Below, piece by piece: positions 56,419 to 64,000 of a stretch of DNA of 64,000 nucleotides; position 1 is the first letter of the stretch, and each line of letters opens with the position of its first letter. The notes under the pieces are model-generated. The model worked only from the letters and a program-made list of their open reading frames with translations. It had not been told where the DNA came from and did no database searches. The stretch is from Staphylococcus succinus (GTDB lineage Bacteria; Bacillota; Bacilli; Staphylococcales; Staphylococcaceae): assembly GCF_029024945.1 (NCBI RefSeq), contig NZ_CP118976.1:620001-684000 (forward strand), read 5' to 3'. A program made the position numbers and the translations under genes.

Positions 56419-56733
56419 TTAACTTACTAGTCTTAATCCTACAATTGATAAAATAATTAGCGTAATAAAGAACATACGTTTAGCATTTTTAGATTCTTTA
56501 TAAACAATCATGCCAACGAGTGTGCCACCACCTGTACCTATTCCGCTCCATATTGCATAGGCTGTGCCCATAGGTATATCATTCATTGCTACTTTAAGCG
56601 TACTAAAGCTACAAATAAATGCAACAGCTAATAGCGCAACCAGCCATTTCTTTTTAGTGCGCGAAATCTCATTTAAGATGACTACGCCTAGTACTTCTAG
56701 TAGTCCCGCAATTAGTAATATAACCCAAGTCAT
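56419..56733 (-). CDS. SMR-family transporter subunit (YkkD-like)
   Basis: 104 residues and four helices. The SMR Glu is in helix one (LLEVLGVVIL, residue 13), helix two is followed by the GTAYAIWSGIGTGGGTLVGMIVY motif, and the end NAKRMFFITLIILSIVGLR is close to Bacillus YkkD. It begins at the last base of the upstream gene (overlap) and forms a heterodimer with it. Likely exports small cations such as guanidinium or quaternary amines. Members of this type are often called SugE or Gdx. Confidence 0.88.
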   Translation of the reverse strand: MTWVILLIAGLLEVLGVVILNEISRTKKKWLVALLAVAFICSFSTLKVAMNDIPMGTAYAIWSGIGTGGGTLVGMIVYKESKNAKRMFFITLIILSIVGLRLVS

Positions 56734-57053
56734 TATGCTTCAGCCTCCTCAGTAGTAAGTTTTAATCCAATAATACCGATAATCAATAATACAATTAGCG
56801 CTAATTTAATCAAACTAAAAGGATCTCCAAAAACAATCATATCTACGAGTACTGTACCAACAGCCCCAATACCGACAAATACGGCATATACTGTACCAAC
56901 AGGTAAGGATTTACATGCTGATATGACCAGAAAGAAACTAATAACAATAATAATTAAGACGCCAATCCAACTTAGAAAAGAATCGGCAACGTTTAAACCG
57001 GTTACCCATAATATTTCGATGAGTCCAGCTAGTATAACTTTCAACCATTGCAT
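56733..57053 (-). CDS. SMR-family transporter subunit (YkkC-like)
   Basis: 106 residues and four helices: MQWLKVILAGLIEILWVTGL with the SMR Glu at 13, then the YAVFVGIGAVGTVLVDMIVFGDP motif and a C-terminal IGIIGLKLT plus acidic tail. This is the YkkC-type partner of the next gene. Start chosen at 57053 because AGGAGG lies nine bases upstream; the frame is open to 57116 without a site. No guanidine-I (ykkC) riboswitch pattern is visible in the short leader upstream. Confidence 0.88.
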   Translation of the reverse strand: MQWLKVILAGLIEILWVTGLNVADSFLSWIGVLIIIVISFFLVISACKSLPVGTVYAVFVGIGAVGTVLVDMIVFGDPFSLIKLALIVLLIIGIIGLKLTTEEAEA

Positions 57054-57134
57054 GGTGTGTGTGCCTCCTTTTTTACGAAACGTATTTATTTTCTCAAATA
57101 TCTTAAGCAACTGCAATAGCGTTTTTTAAGACAT

Positions 57135-57170
57135 AAAAAAACCAGTAAAGTCTATGACTTTACTGGTTTT
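57135..57170. terminator. Terminator after the first CHAP gene
   Basis: AAAACCAGTAAAGTC / GACTTTACTGGTTTT with a four-base loop; A-rich before and T-rich after, so it works on either strand. It separates the CHAP gene from the SMR promoter. Confidence 0.85.
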
Positions 57171-57188
57171 AAAGGGGATGTTCGTTGA

Positions 57189-57656
57189 TTAGTCAACGTG
57201 GATATAGTTATATGATCCAGCTTCACCAGCAGGAATAGTACGTTCACTTACAGAGTATGGTCCGCCATTATAGTTCATTTCAGAAACATGTACTGAACCA
57301 TCACTATTTACATCTTCAACATAAGCCACGTGTCCATAAGGTCCTGAAGTTGATTGTAAAATTGATCCTTCTTCTGGAGAGTTGTTAACTGTATAACCCG
57401 CAGCTGATGCAGCTGATGCCCAGTTATTTGCATTTCCCCAAGTAGAACCGATGCTACCGTCTACTTTATCAAATACATACCAAGTACATTGACCTGAAGT
57501 ATATAAGTTAGCGCTTGAACCTGAAGCTGATTGTGTAGTAGATTCGTTAGTTGTTTGTGTTTGTTCTGCTGCATTTGCATCATGTCCATGATCTAATCCT
57601 ACCATTGCTGCGCCAATACCTGCTGTTAAAGTTGTTGCTGTTAATAATTTTTTCAT
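57189..57656 (-). CDS. SsaA-like CHAP-domain amidase (secreted)
   Basis: 155 residues: a signal peptide (1 to about 29, [19 protein letters not shown], cleavage near DANA-A) and a compact CHAP domain with catalytic Cys57 ([10 protein letters not shown]), His109 ([10 protein letters not shown]) and the polar SEMNYNG. It should cut peptide cross-links or stems in the wall. A WalR box (57791-57807) lies about 140 bases upstream, so it belongs to the WalKR regulon. It is a small relative of the SsaA protein at 61.7-62.5 kb. Confidence 0.92.
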   Translation of the reverse strand: MKKLLTATTLTAGIGAAMVGLDHGHDANAAEQTQTTNESTTQSASGSSANLYTSGQCTWYVFDKVDGSIGSTWGNANNWASAASAAGYTVNNSPEEGSILQSTSGPYGHVAYVEDVNSDGSVHVSEMNYNGGPYSVSERTIPAGEAGSYNYIHVD

Positions 57657-57790
57657 AATTAATAAATCCTCCCAAAATTTTAAAGCTTATATAATAATTC
57701 AATCGTTTATTTGTTAATTGAATGTTTGATTTCTTCTTTGCTTTTCACGACAAACAATACTTTAACAGATGAATCAAGGTTTGTGTGGTT

Positions 57791-57807
57791 TGTTACGTTT
57801 TTGTAAA
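57791..57807 (-). promoter_or_regulatory. WalR box upstream of the first CHAP gene
   Basis: TGTTAC-GTTTT-TGTAAA: a textbook TGTWAH-N5-TGTWAH direct repeat. It is read on the plus strand, 135-151 bases upstream of the CHAP start. Confidence 0.72.
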
Positions 57808-57811
57808 CCAA

Positions 57812-57854
57812 TTAAAAAGACCTCACATATCGTTGTAATAAACGATATGTGAGG
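57812..57854 (-). terminator. Terminator of the DUF4870 gene
   Basis: Perfect 14-bp stem CCTCACATATCGTT / AACGATATGTGAGG with a six-base loop; on the minus strand it is followed by TCTTTTTAATT. It lies about 120 bases past the DUF4870 stop. Confidence 0.82.
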
Positions 57855-57971
57855 TTACAAGATGAAGTCAGGACCTAAAGGGCTATTCAACAGTTTTTAC
57901 GGAAAATTAACATTGAAAATCACTTTTTAATATTACACTACTTGTAAATAATCTTAATATTGTGATTAGTA

Positions 57972-58346
57972 TTATTTAAAAAATTTGATAGATAATGGAG
58001 GTAAATAATCTTCTCCATTATATGATTTTACAGCAGCTACGATAGTAAATATAAAATTTAAAAGTGCAATAACAGGAACTAAAATAAAACCTATTAAAAT
58101 AAAGATAGAAATTAATGCAAGTATAGACCAAATAAAATAGGAAAGTAAAAAGTTGAAGTAATTTTTACTCACTTTGTCCACAAATGGTGAATCTTCTCGA
58201 TTAATTAGCCAAATAATAAGTGGTGCAATAAGTGAAGTAAAGAAGCTTAATACATAAATCAATGTAGCCATCATTCGTTCGTCACGAGTAGGAGAGAATT
58301 GTTGTACTGTTTCAGATGTGTATGCATTATATTGTTCATTCATCAT
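57972..58346 (-). CDS. DUF4870 family membrane protein
   Basis: 124 residues: a polar N-terminus, then three helices (about 26-46, 66-90 and 92-110), with the DUF4870 motif RDERMMATLIYVLSFFT and PLIIWLINREDSPFVDKVSKNYFNFLLS. Function unknown. GGAGG lies five bases before the ATG at 58346 (another ATG follows at 58343). Single-gene unit, convergent to nothing; its terminator lies far downstream. Confidence 0.82.
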   Translation of the reverse strand: MMNEQYNAYTSETVQQFSPTRDERMMATLIYVLSFFTSLIAPLIIWLINREDSPFVDKVSKNYFNFLLSYFIWSILALISIFILIGFILVPVIALLNFIFTIVAAVKSYNGEDYLPPLSIKFFK

Positions 58347-58586
58347 ATGTGCCTCCTTTGAATGTATTAACTATACCAAATTTTTTTGATTATTGATATT
58401 TCAATTGAGCAAATGTTATTTTTAAGGAAATTTGAATAAAAAATTGCTTAATGAGGCAATATTCAAAAAGTTTAATCATAAATGAAAGGGGAGAAACCTG
58501 GGTTTATTGAAATTATTAATAGGTTATACAATGAAGTAAAGCTTAAAGTTAAAATGATATTATTTATTAAAGAAAGAAGGGAAATA

Positions 58587-59657
58587 ATGAAAATTGCAAT
58601 TGTTGGTTCAGGGAATGGAGCTGTAACTGCAGCATTAGATATGGTAGAGAAAGGACACGAGGTTAAATTATACTGTAGAAACCAATCTATTGATAAATTT
58701 AATAAAGCTATAGAACAAAATGGTTTTACTTTTAATAATGAAGGTAAAGAAAGTTTCGTTGCATTTAGCGATATCAGTGATGATATGGAATATGTGCTTG
58801 ATGATGCAGAAGTTATTCAAGTGATTATGCCATCTTCTTTTATTGAACAGTATGCCCATACAATGGCACCTTTTTTGAAAAATAATCAATTAATTCTATT
58901 TAATATGGCAGCTGCAATGGCATCCATTCGTTTTATAAACGTTTTAGAAGAAATGCATATAGATGCATTACCACAATTCGCAGAAGTAAATACATTAACT
59001 TACGGCACACGTGTCAATTTTGAGTTAGCGCGCGTTGACTTATCTTTAAATGTAAGAAAAGTTTACTTTTCAACTTATGATAAAACATATTTAAGTGAGA
59101 GTTTTGATAAAATAGAAACGCTATATCCATACTTGATTAAAGAAGAAAGTTTGTGGAAGACCAATCTTGAAAATGGGAATCCTGAAGTACATCCAGGCCC
59201 AACATTGTTAAATGTAGGACGTATCGATTATGCAAATGACTTTGCTCTATATGGCGAAGGAATCACAAAGCATACTGTGCGTTTATTACATGCCGTTGAA
59301 TTGGAGCGCTTAACATTGGGACGTAAATTAGGATTTGAACTGTCAACAGCGAAAGAAGCTCGTATTGAACGGGGATATTTAGATAAAAAGGATGAGGACG
59401 AACCACTCAATAGATTATTTAATACCAGTCCAGTTTTTTCACAAATCAAAGGACCAAACCATGTGAAAAATCGGTATTTAACTGAAGATATTACATATGG
59501 TTTGGTCTTATGGTCCAGTCTAGGACATCATATTGGCGTTGCAACGCCAAATATAGACGCAATCATTACGATAGCATCTACAATATTAGAGCGTGATTTG
59601 TTTGAAGAAGGCCTTACAATAGATGAATTAGGAAAAGGAAAATTAGGATTGGAATAG
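58587..59657 (+). CDS. NAD/NADP octopine/nopaline-type (opine) dehydrogenase
   Basis: 356 residues. The Rossmann start is IAIVGSGNGAVTAALDMVEKGHEVKLYCR, and the C-terminal domain carries the opine-dehydrogenase catalytic His202 in NPEVHPGPTLLNVGRID, with GEGITKHTVRLLHAVELERLTLG following. Such enzymes reductively join an amino acid and a keto acid (or run in reverse) to make opines. Start chosen at the ATG 58587 after GAAGGGAAATA; the frame opens at 58482 with no good site. The NhaC gene starts 45 bases after it, so the two form an operon. Product unknown. Confidence 0.87.
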   Translation: MKIAIVGSGNGAVTAALDMVEKGHEVKLYCRNQSIDKFNKAIEQNGFTFNNEGKESFVAFSDISDDMEYVLDDAEVIQVIMPSSFIEQYAHTMAPFLKNNQLILFNMAAAMASIRFINVLEEMHIDALPQFAEVNTLTYGTRVNFELARVDLSLNVRKVYFSTYDKTYLSESFDKIETLYPYLIKEESLWKTNLENGNPEVHPGPTLLNVGRIDYANDFALYGEGITKHTVRLLHAVELERLTLGRKLGFELSTAKEARIERGYLDKKDEDEPLNRLFNTSPVFSQIKGPNHVKNRYLTEDITYGLVLWSSLGHHIGVATPNIDAIITIASTILERDLFEEGLTIDELGKGKLGLE

Positions 59658-59702
59658 CTACGAAAGATTATTTTAATAAAATCATTAAAGGGAGGTATGT
59701 GT

Positions 59703-61094
59703 ATGATAAGGCAGCCCACATTTTTAGAGTCTATTTCAACAATCATAATCATGATTATCATCGTGATCACAGGTTTTGTCGTATTTGAAATTCCAATTCA
59801 GCCCTTATTAATTTTAGCTTCAGCATATGCAGCTTGGATTGCAAGACGAGTGGGATTGAAATGGAGAGATTTAGAAGAAGGCATAACGCATCGTTTAGCA
59901 ACAGCAATGCCAGCTATATTTATTATTTTAGCAGTAGGCATCATCGTGGGTACTTGGATGTACTCAGGGACTGTCCCATCTTTGATTTACTATGGTTTAG
60001 AATTTCTTAATCCTCATTTATTTTTAGTATCTGCTTTTATTATTTGTGCAATTACTTCTGTTGCTACAGGTACTGCTTGGGGTTCTGCATCTACGGCGGG
60101 CATTGCACTGATGGCGGTTGGGAGCGAGTTAAATATCAGTTCGGGTATGGCAGCAGGTGCAATTATCGCGGGTGCAGTATTCGGTGATAAAATGTCTCCA
60201 CTATCTGATACGACAAATCTAGCTGCACTGGTTACTAAAGTGAATATTTTTGCGCATATTAGAGCTATGATATGGACAACCATACCAGCCTCAATCATCG
60301 GTTTGATTGTATGGTATATTGCTGGAAGACAATATAGTGGGAATACAAATACAAGACAAGTTAATCAAATGTTAACAGAGCTATCTCAAATTTATCATAT
60401 TAATATATTTGTTTGGATACCAGTTATCGTTATTGTAGCTTGTTTAGCATGTAAGGTTGCTACAGTACCAGCGATGTTATTATCAAGCTTAAGCGCTATA
60501 GGTGTGGGTGCGTTAAATAATGGTTTTAATATTATAGACGGTTTCAAAGCAACATTTGATGGATTCACCAAGAGTATGGTTCCTGCTAGTAGTGGATCAC
60601 TTTCAGAAAGATCAATAACCTTGATTGAACAAGGTGGCATGATGAGCATGACTGAAATCGTTGTGACTATCTTTTGTGGTTATGCGTTTGCTGGAATCGT
60701 AGAAAAAGCAGGATGTTTAGATGTTATATTACACAAAATATCAAAAAATATAAATACGGTAGGTCAATTGATATTAACTACCATCATTGGTAGTTTAATA
60801 ATGGTATTAGCAGCAGGTGTAGCTTCTGTAGTTATCATTATGGTGGGTGTATTAATGATGGATATGTATAATAAGATGGATTTGGATCGAACAAATTTAT
60901 CTAGAACGCTAGAAGATTCAGGTACAATGATTATTCCGCTTATACCTTGGGGAACATCAGGTATTTACTATACACAACAGTTAGGTGTAACTGTAGATCA
61001 ATTCTTTATCTGGACGGTCCCATGTTATTTATGTATATGTTTTGCATTATTTTATGGATTTACAGGTATTACTATAAAGAAAGCAAAAGCATGA
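59703..61094 (+). CDS. NhaC-family antiporter linked to the opine dehydrogenase
   Basis: 463 residues and about eleven helices. Core NhaC motifs: TGTAWGSASTAGIALMAVG, AGAIIAGAVFGDKMSPLSDTTNLAALVTKVN, and the late ASVVIIMVGVLMMDMY plus DSGTMIIPLIPWGTSG. NhaC members exchange Na+ or H+ for organic acids or amino acids (malate-lactate, arginine). The ATG at 59703 follows GGGAGG by seven bases; the ATG at 59697 sits too close to that site. Co-transcribed with the opine dehydrogenase, so the substrate may be the opine or its precursor (inference). Confidence 0.85.
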   Translation: MIRQPTFLESISTIIIMIIIVITGFVVFEIPIQPLLILASAYAAWIARRVGLKWRDLEEGITHRLATAMPAIFIILAVGIIVGTWMYSGTVPSLIYYGLEFLNPHLFLVSAFIICAITSVATGTAWGSASTAGIALMAVGSELNISSGMAAGAIIAGAVFGDKMSPLSDTTNLAALVTKVNIFAHIRAMIWTTIPASIIGLIVWYIAGRQYSGNTNTRQVNQMLTELSQIYHINIFVWIPVIVIVACLACKVATVPAMLLSSLSAIGVGALNNGFNIIDGFKATFDGFTKSMVPASSGSLSERSITLIEQGGMMSMTEIVVTIFCGYAFAGIVEKAGCLDVILHKISKNINTVGQLILTTIIGSLIMVLAAGVASVVIIMVGVLMMDMYNKMDLDRTNLSRTLEDSGTMIIPLIPWGTSGIYYTQQLGVTVDQFFIWTVPCYLCICFALFYGFTGITIKKAKA

Positions 61095-61748
61095 CTATAA
61101 GTATTAGTGATAAAAATAGAGATAAAGAGCTAGACATTATTTGATTTTTGGAGATGAATTTTCACTGATAAGTTTAAAAGTATATAATTCGGATAAACAT
61201 AAGTATAGATGAGGTGATTCCATCTGCCTTATAGTGATAATTGTAGCGATATTGCTATGAGTCATGGTATTCATCGATACTTCTAATGAAGATAAAGTTT
61301 AAAATATCCTTCTTTTATCTATTTTGTAATCGGTTTTGTATTGTATATTGTAGCGATGATGCAATATAGAACCGGTTAATTATGAATTTAGTGTTTAGAT
61401 GAGCGTCATTTTAATAATACTATAATTATTTTATTGGGAATGTTTAAAGGTTATAATCCAACGCGTTTAATTAATCACTTAATACTAGACTAATACTTTT
61501 AGTTCTATTTATATAAAAGAAAGATAATCTATAAGTACTATTTTAATCAACAATTTTTCCCATTTTCTCATGTAGAGCACCAGTGCTAATTTTAGACTAG
61601 TGCTTACTACACGCGTGATCTGAAAGATTCACATGACGAACCTAAAAAATGGTGAAGATAACTATAATTTAGAAATTTAAAGTTAATTAATAAAAAAAAC
61701 AAAGCAAACGCTAAAAATAGCGTTTGCTTTGTCATTTATATTCACTTA
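61095..61748. other. Long gene-free region with hairpins between nhaC and ssaA
   Basis: About 650 bases with no convincing gene. The text ATTGTAGCGAT occurs twice, at 61240-61250 and 61347-61357. A stem-loop lies at 61327-61378 (outer TAATCGGTT / AACCGGTTA, inner TATATTG / CAATATA). A second, bulged hairpin lies at 61573-61613 (GTAGAGCAC / GTGCTTACTAC). These may belong to a small RNA or to an old gene. The right end is the ssaA terminator. Confidence 0.35.
61690..61732 (-). terminator. Terminator of ssaA
   Basis: Perfect 15-bp stem ACAAAGCAAACGCTA / TAGCGTTTGCTTTGT with a short loop and, on the minus strand, eight T's. Confidence 0.88.
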
Positions 61749-62471
61749 TTAGTGGATATAGTTGTAGCTTGAAGCTTCACCAGCTGAAATTGTACGTGAA
61801 GTAACAACACCAGGGCCAGCGCCGTAGTTCATTTCTGAAACTTCGATTGAACCATCACTATTTACATTTTCAACGTATGCAACGTGACCGTAAGCACCAG
61901 CTGAAGATTGTAAAATAGAACCTTGTGAAGGTGAGTTATTTACTGTATAACCTGAACCAGCTGCTGCGCTTGCCCAGTTATTAGCATTACCCCAAGTTGA
62001 ACTGATTTTTCCACCAACTCTGTCGAATACATAATATGTACATTGACCAGAAGTATAAAGGTTATTTGAAGAACCTGAATTACTTGCAAATGAGCTTGAT
62101 GAATTTGATGAACTTGATGGTGCACTAGTTGTACTTACTTTAACATTGCTTGTTGAAGTAGAGTGTGAAACTGCGCCTCTTCCACCAGTTGTATTATTGC
62201 TTGCTGTATATGATTGAGTAGAACTAGCTTGTGTATTGTAGCTATAACCACTATTATTATTTTCTTGTTGTGCTTGTTTAGGGCTCCAATTACCTTTCCA
62301 ATCATAATTGTAGTTACCTTGTTGATCTATTGTATATGAATATTCGAATGATGTAGGATCATTAGGATTATACCCACCATTGTTATTTTCTGCTGCGTCT
62401 GCATCATGTTGTGCAAAAGCAAAAGTAGCGATTCCTGCAGTTGCGATTGTAGCTGTAGCGATTTTCTTCAT
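61749..62471 (-). CDS. ssaA: SsaA, secreted CHAP-domain amidase
   Basis: 240 residues: a signal peptide (1 to about 27, cleavage near ADA-A), an N-terminal domain (about 30-75) with [21 protein letters not shown], a long Ser/Thr/Asn-rich linker (about 78-136), and a C-terminal CHAP domain with Cys144 ([10 protein letters not shown]) and His196 ([10 protein letters not shown]). Matches staphylococcal secretory antigen SsaA, a peptidoglycan amidase/endopeptidase. Upstream lies a WalR box (62598-62614). The ribosome binding site AGGAGGATA is strong. Confidence 0.95.
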   Translation of the reverse strand: MKKIATATIATAGIATFAFAQHDADAAENNNGGYNPNDPTSFEYSYTIDQQGNYNYDWKGNWSPKQAQQENNNSGYSYNTQASSTQSYTASNNTTGGRGAVSHSTSTSNVKVSTTSAPSSSSNSSSSFASNSGSSNNLYTSGQCTYYVFDRVGGKISSTWGNANNWASAAAGSGYTVNNSPSQGSILQSSAGAYGHVAYVENVNSDGSIEVSEMNYGAGPGVVTSRTISAGEASSYNYIH

Positions 62472-62597
62472 TGTAAAATATCCTCCTAAAAATTGTTTCG
62501 TAATGCTATCCCAGTCTCTAATGACAAATTTATAATTTTTATTCGCTGTTTCAACGACAAGAATTACTTTATCAGAAAAACATACCTTTGTGGGCGA

Positions 62598-62614
62598 TGT
62601 TATCGTTTTGTAAT
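62598..62614 (-). promoter_or_regulatory. WalR box upstream of ssaA
   Basis: TGTTAT-CGTTT-TGTAAT, a full match to TGTWAH-N5-TGTWAH, 127-143 bases upstream of the ssaA start. Confidence 0.75.
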
Positions 62615-62905
62615 TTAGTTCTAATAATTTATTCAGTTATGTAATAAATTGGTGTTATTAAAATAGTTAGGAAAGGTTGTTATATCAACGTTTTTTGAAT
62701 TATTAGTGTATAATTGCACTATGCTTTATTACAACGCTGTAAAATAACAGAAAATTTCAAACAATAATAAATGAGAGAAAATAGTTATTAAAATAAACTA
62801 AAATTTACTAACTTAAGATATTATATAAAAAACATATATTCAATAATTAATATAGTAGTCAGAATAAGGCCTTGAATAAAAGAAACTAAATTGTAAGCAT
62901 AGATA

Positions 62906-62937
62906 TTGACACTTACTTAATGAAGCCTTAATATAAT
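62906..62937 (+). promoter_or_regulatory. Promoter of the luciferase-like monooxygenase gene
   Basis: TTGACA (62906-62911) and TAATAT at a 17-base spacer (62929-62934), overlapping a perfect TATAAT (62932-62937) at 20 bases. Confidence 0.55.
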
Positions 62938-62973
62938 GGTATAAAAAATATACTAGTTAAGTGAGGTGAAGCA

Positions 62974-64000
62974 ATGAAAGTTGAACTCGGCTTAACATCT
63001 TTTGCTGATAATACTGATATTTATGTAGAGGATGGACAACAAAGTGCGGTGACTAATGCACAAAGAATACGAAATATTATCGAAGAAATTGAAACGGCAG
63101 ATTACTATGGATTAGATGTTTACGGTTTAGGAGAGCACCATCGATCAGATTATGCAGTTTCTGACCCTGTTACTGTCTTAGCGGCAGCAGCTAGAAATAC
63201 ATCGCACATTAAATTGAGTAGTGCAGTAACAGTACTTTCGTCAGATGATCCTGTACGTGTGTTTGAACGCTTTTCTACATTAGATGCTGTTTCAAATGGG
63301 CGTGCTGAAATTATGGTTGGTCGAGGATCGTTTATTGAATCATTTCCATTATTTGGATACAATTTAAATGATTATGAACAACTTTTTAATGAAAAAATTG
63401 ATTTATTGATGAACATTAATCATAATCCCATCGTAAATTGGGAAGGTGAACTAAGACCATCCATACAAAATTTAGGTGTGTATCCAAGACCTGAAAATGG
63501 GCCATTACCGATTGCGATAGCAACAGGAGGGACACCTGAATCTTCGTTAAAAGCAGGAGCGTTAGGATTACCTATAACTTATGCTATAATCGGTGGAGAC
63601 CCAAAAAGATTTAAACGCAATATAGATATGTACAAATCTATAGCAGAATCTTATGGACACAATGTAAAAGAATTATCTATTGCGACACATTCATGGGGAT
63701 ATATTGCGGAAACAGATGAACAAGCAAAGCGCGAGTTCTTCCCTTCTGTCAAATTTAGTCATGATGTGCTAGCCAAAGAAAGAGGTTGGGCACCTTATGA
63801 TGAAAATAGTTTTGAACGAGAGGCTGGTCCAAATGGTGCAATGTACGTAGGGAGTCCAGAGACTGTCGCACAAAAGATAATCGAAACGGTTGAAACACTA
63901 GGTCTTACACGTTTTATGTTACACACCCCAGTAGGTTCTATACCTCATACTAGAACACTGACTACTATCAAATTGTTAGCACAACGTGTGAAACCTATTG
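62974..64000 (+). CDS. LLM-class flavin-dependent oxidoreductase, 5' part
   Basis: First 342 residues of a luciferase-like monooxygenase; the gene runs off the window. Family features: the start KVELGLTSFADNT, YGLDVYGLGEHHRSDYAVSDP (typical GEHH), the AAARNTSHIKLSSAVTVLSSDDPVRVFERFSTLD block, and VGRGSFIESFPLFGY. The late GPNGAMYVGSPETVAQKII matches the FMN phosphate region. It should use FMNH2 and O2 on an unknown substrate. GTGAGGTGAAGCA precedes the ATG; a TTGACA promoter lies upstream. Confidence 0.9.
   Translation, partial: MKVELGLTSFADNTDIYVEDGQQSAVTNAQRIRNIIEEIETADYYGLDVYGLGEHHRSDYAVSDPVTVLAAAARNTSHIKLSSAVTVLSSDDPVRVFERFSTLDAVSNGRAEIMVGRGSFIESFPLFGYNLNDYEQLFNEKIDLLMNINHNPIVNWEGELRPSIQNLGVYPRPENGPLPIAIATGGTPESSLKAGALGLPITYAIIGGDPKRFKRNIDMYKSIAESYGHNVKELSIATHSWGYIAETDEQAKREFFPSVKFSHDVLAKERGWAPYDENSFEREAGPNGAMYVGSPETVAQKIIETVETLGLTRFMLHTPVGSIPHTRTLTTIKLLAQRVKPI

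Larger units (their letters stand above)
62472..62973. other. Divergent control region between ssaA and the luciferase-like gene
   Basis: About 500 bases without a gene. It holds the WalR box for ssaA (62598-62614) and, near the other side, a TTGACA promoter for the luciferase-like gene (62906 onward). The 250 bases between them are AT-rich and show no structure I can support. Confidence 0.5.

Noticed and set aside
57054..57188. Guanidine-I riboswitch before the SMR pair
   Set aside because: The leader is too short and shows no conserved fold.
1..64000. CRISPR arrays, insertion sequences, prophage, tRNA or rRNA genes
   Set aside because: No spaced direct repeats, transposase, integrase, tRNA cloverleaf or rRNA sequence was seen.

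Overview
The window is a chromosomal segment of a low-GC Firmicute, almost certainly a Staphylococcus. It reads like the S. aureus neighbourhood that runs from the SsaA/SagA/formate dehydrogenase genes to the hut, fni and EmrB-type drug exporter genes. Evidence for the genus is the AT-rich sequence, AAGGAGG-type ribosome binding sites, LyrA/SpdC, SsaA-type CHAP amidases, the mupG-murQ-murP-murR operon and an RsaI small RNA. Protein details differ from S. aureus, so a coagulase-negative species is more likely (perhaps the S. saprophyticus group; this is inference). I see no insertion sequence, prophage, tRNA, rRNA or CRISPR. It is backbone chromosome, cut inside one gene at each end.

Layout. 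0-8.4 kb: the 3' part of a drug exporter, a membrane protein, a hydrolase-fold protein that lacks its catalytic Ser and His, a thioesterase pair, a CorA channel, isoprenoid enzyme Fni, glutamate symporter GltS and glycosylase Mpg. 8.5-18.2 kb: DUF805 protein, ribulokinase, a NatAB/YhaQP-like ABC exporter, galactose mutarotase, MOSC protein, RpiA and LyrA. 18.4-26.9 kb: histidine degradation (hutG, LysR regulator, hutU, hutI) followed by a STAS-less SulP permease, an M20 amidohydrolase and a stress-type SDR. 26.9-36.5 kb: a SAM-riboswitch-like leader driving an NhaC/MetT-type transporter, a SRPBCC protein, a divergent RpiR-PTS pair, a BASS transporter, a HAD phosphatase, small membrane proteins and a FocA/NirC-type channel. 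36.8-46.5 kb: amino-acid permease, secreted alkaline phosphatase, the MurNAc recycling operon, a CPBP protease and a WYL-type regulator. 46.6-53.7 kb: RsaI, a SuhB-like phosphatase, an LCP protein with a possible N-terminal frameshift, formate dehydrogenase plus a DUF1641 protein, and SagA glucosaminidase. 53.9-64 kb: FAD monooxygenase, D-2-hydroxyacid dehydrogenase, a YkkCD-like SMR pair, two SsaA-like CHAP amidases, an opine-dehydrogenase/NhaC pair and the 5' part of a luciferase-like monooxygenase.

How the genes work together. Three themes recur. (i) Carbon-catabolite control: CcpA cre-like sites lie before gltS, araB, hutG, the RpiR-linked PTS, the amino-acid permease, the mup-mur operon, the D-hydroxyacid dehydrogenase and RsaI. 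(ii) Cell-wall turnover: LyrA, MurNAc-6P recycling, LCP, SagA and two CHAP amidases; both CHAP genes carry a textbook WalR box. (iii) Transport tied to small metabolites: S-box-controlled NhaC, opine-dehydrogenase-linked NhaC, SulP next to hut, and PTS systems. The most interesting non-coding signals are the S-box-like leader (27.08-27.24 kb), RsaI (46.62-46.76 kb), a 5'-terminal hairpin with a G-rich loop on the formate dehydrogenase mRNA (48.98-49.02 kb), and two unexplained structured gaps (13.45-13.7 kb and 61.2-61.6 kb).
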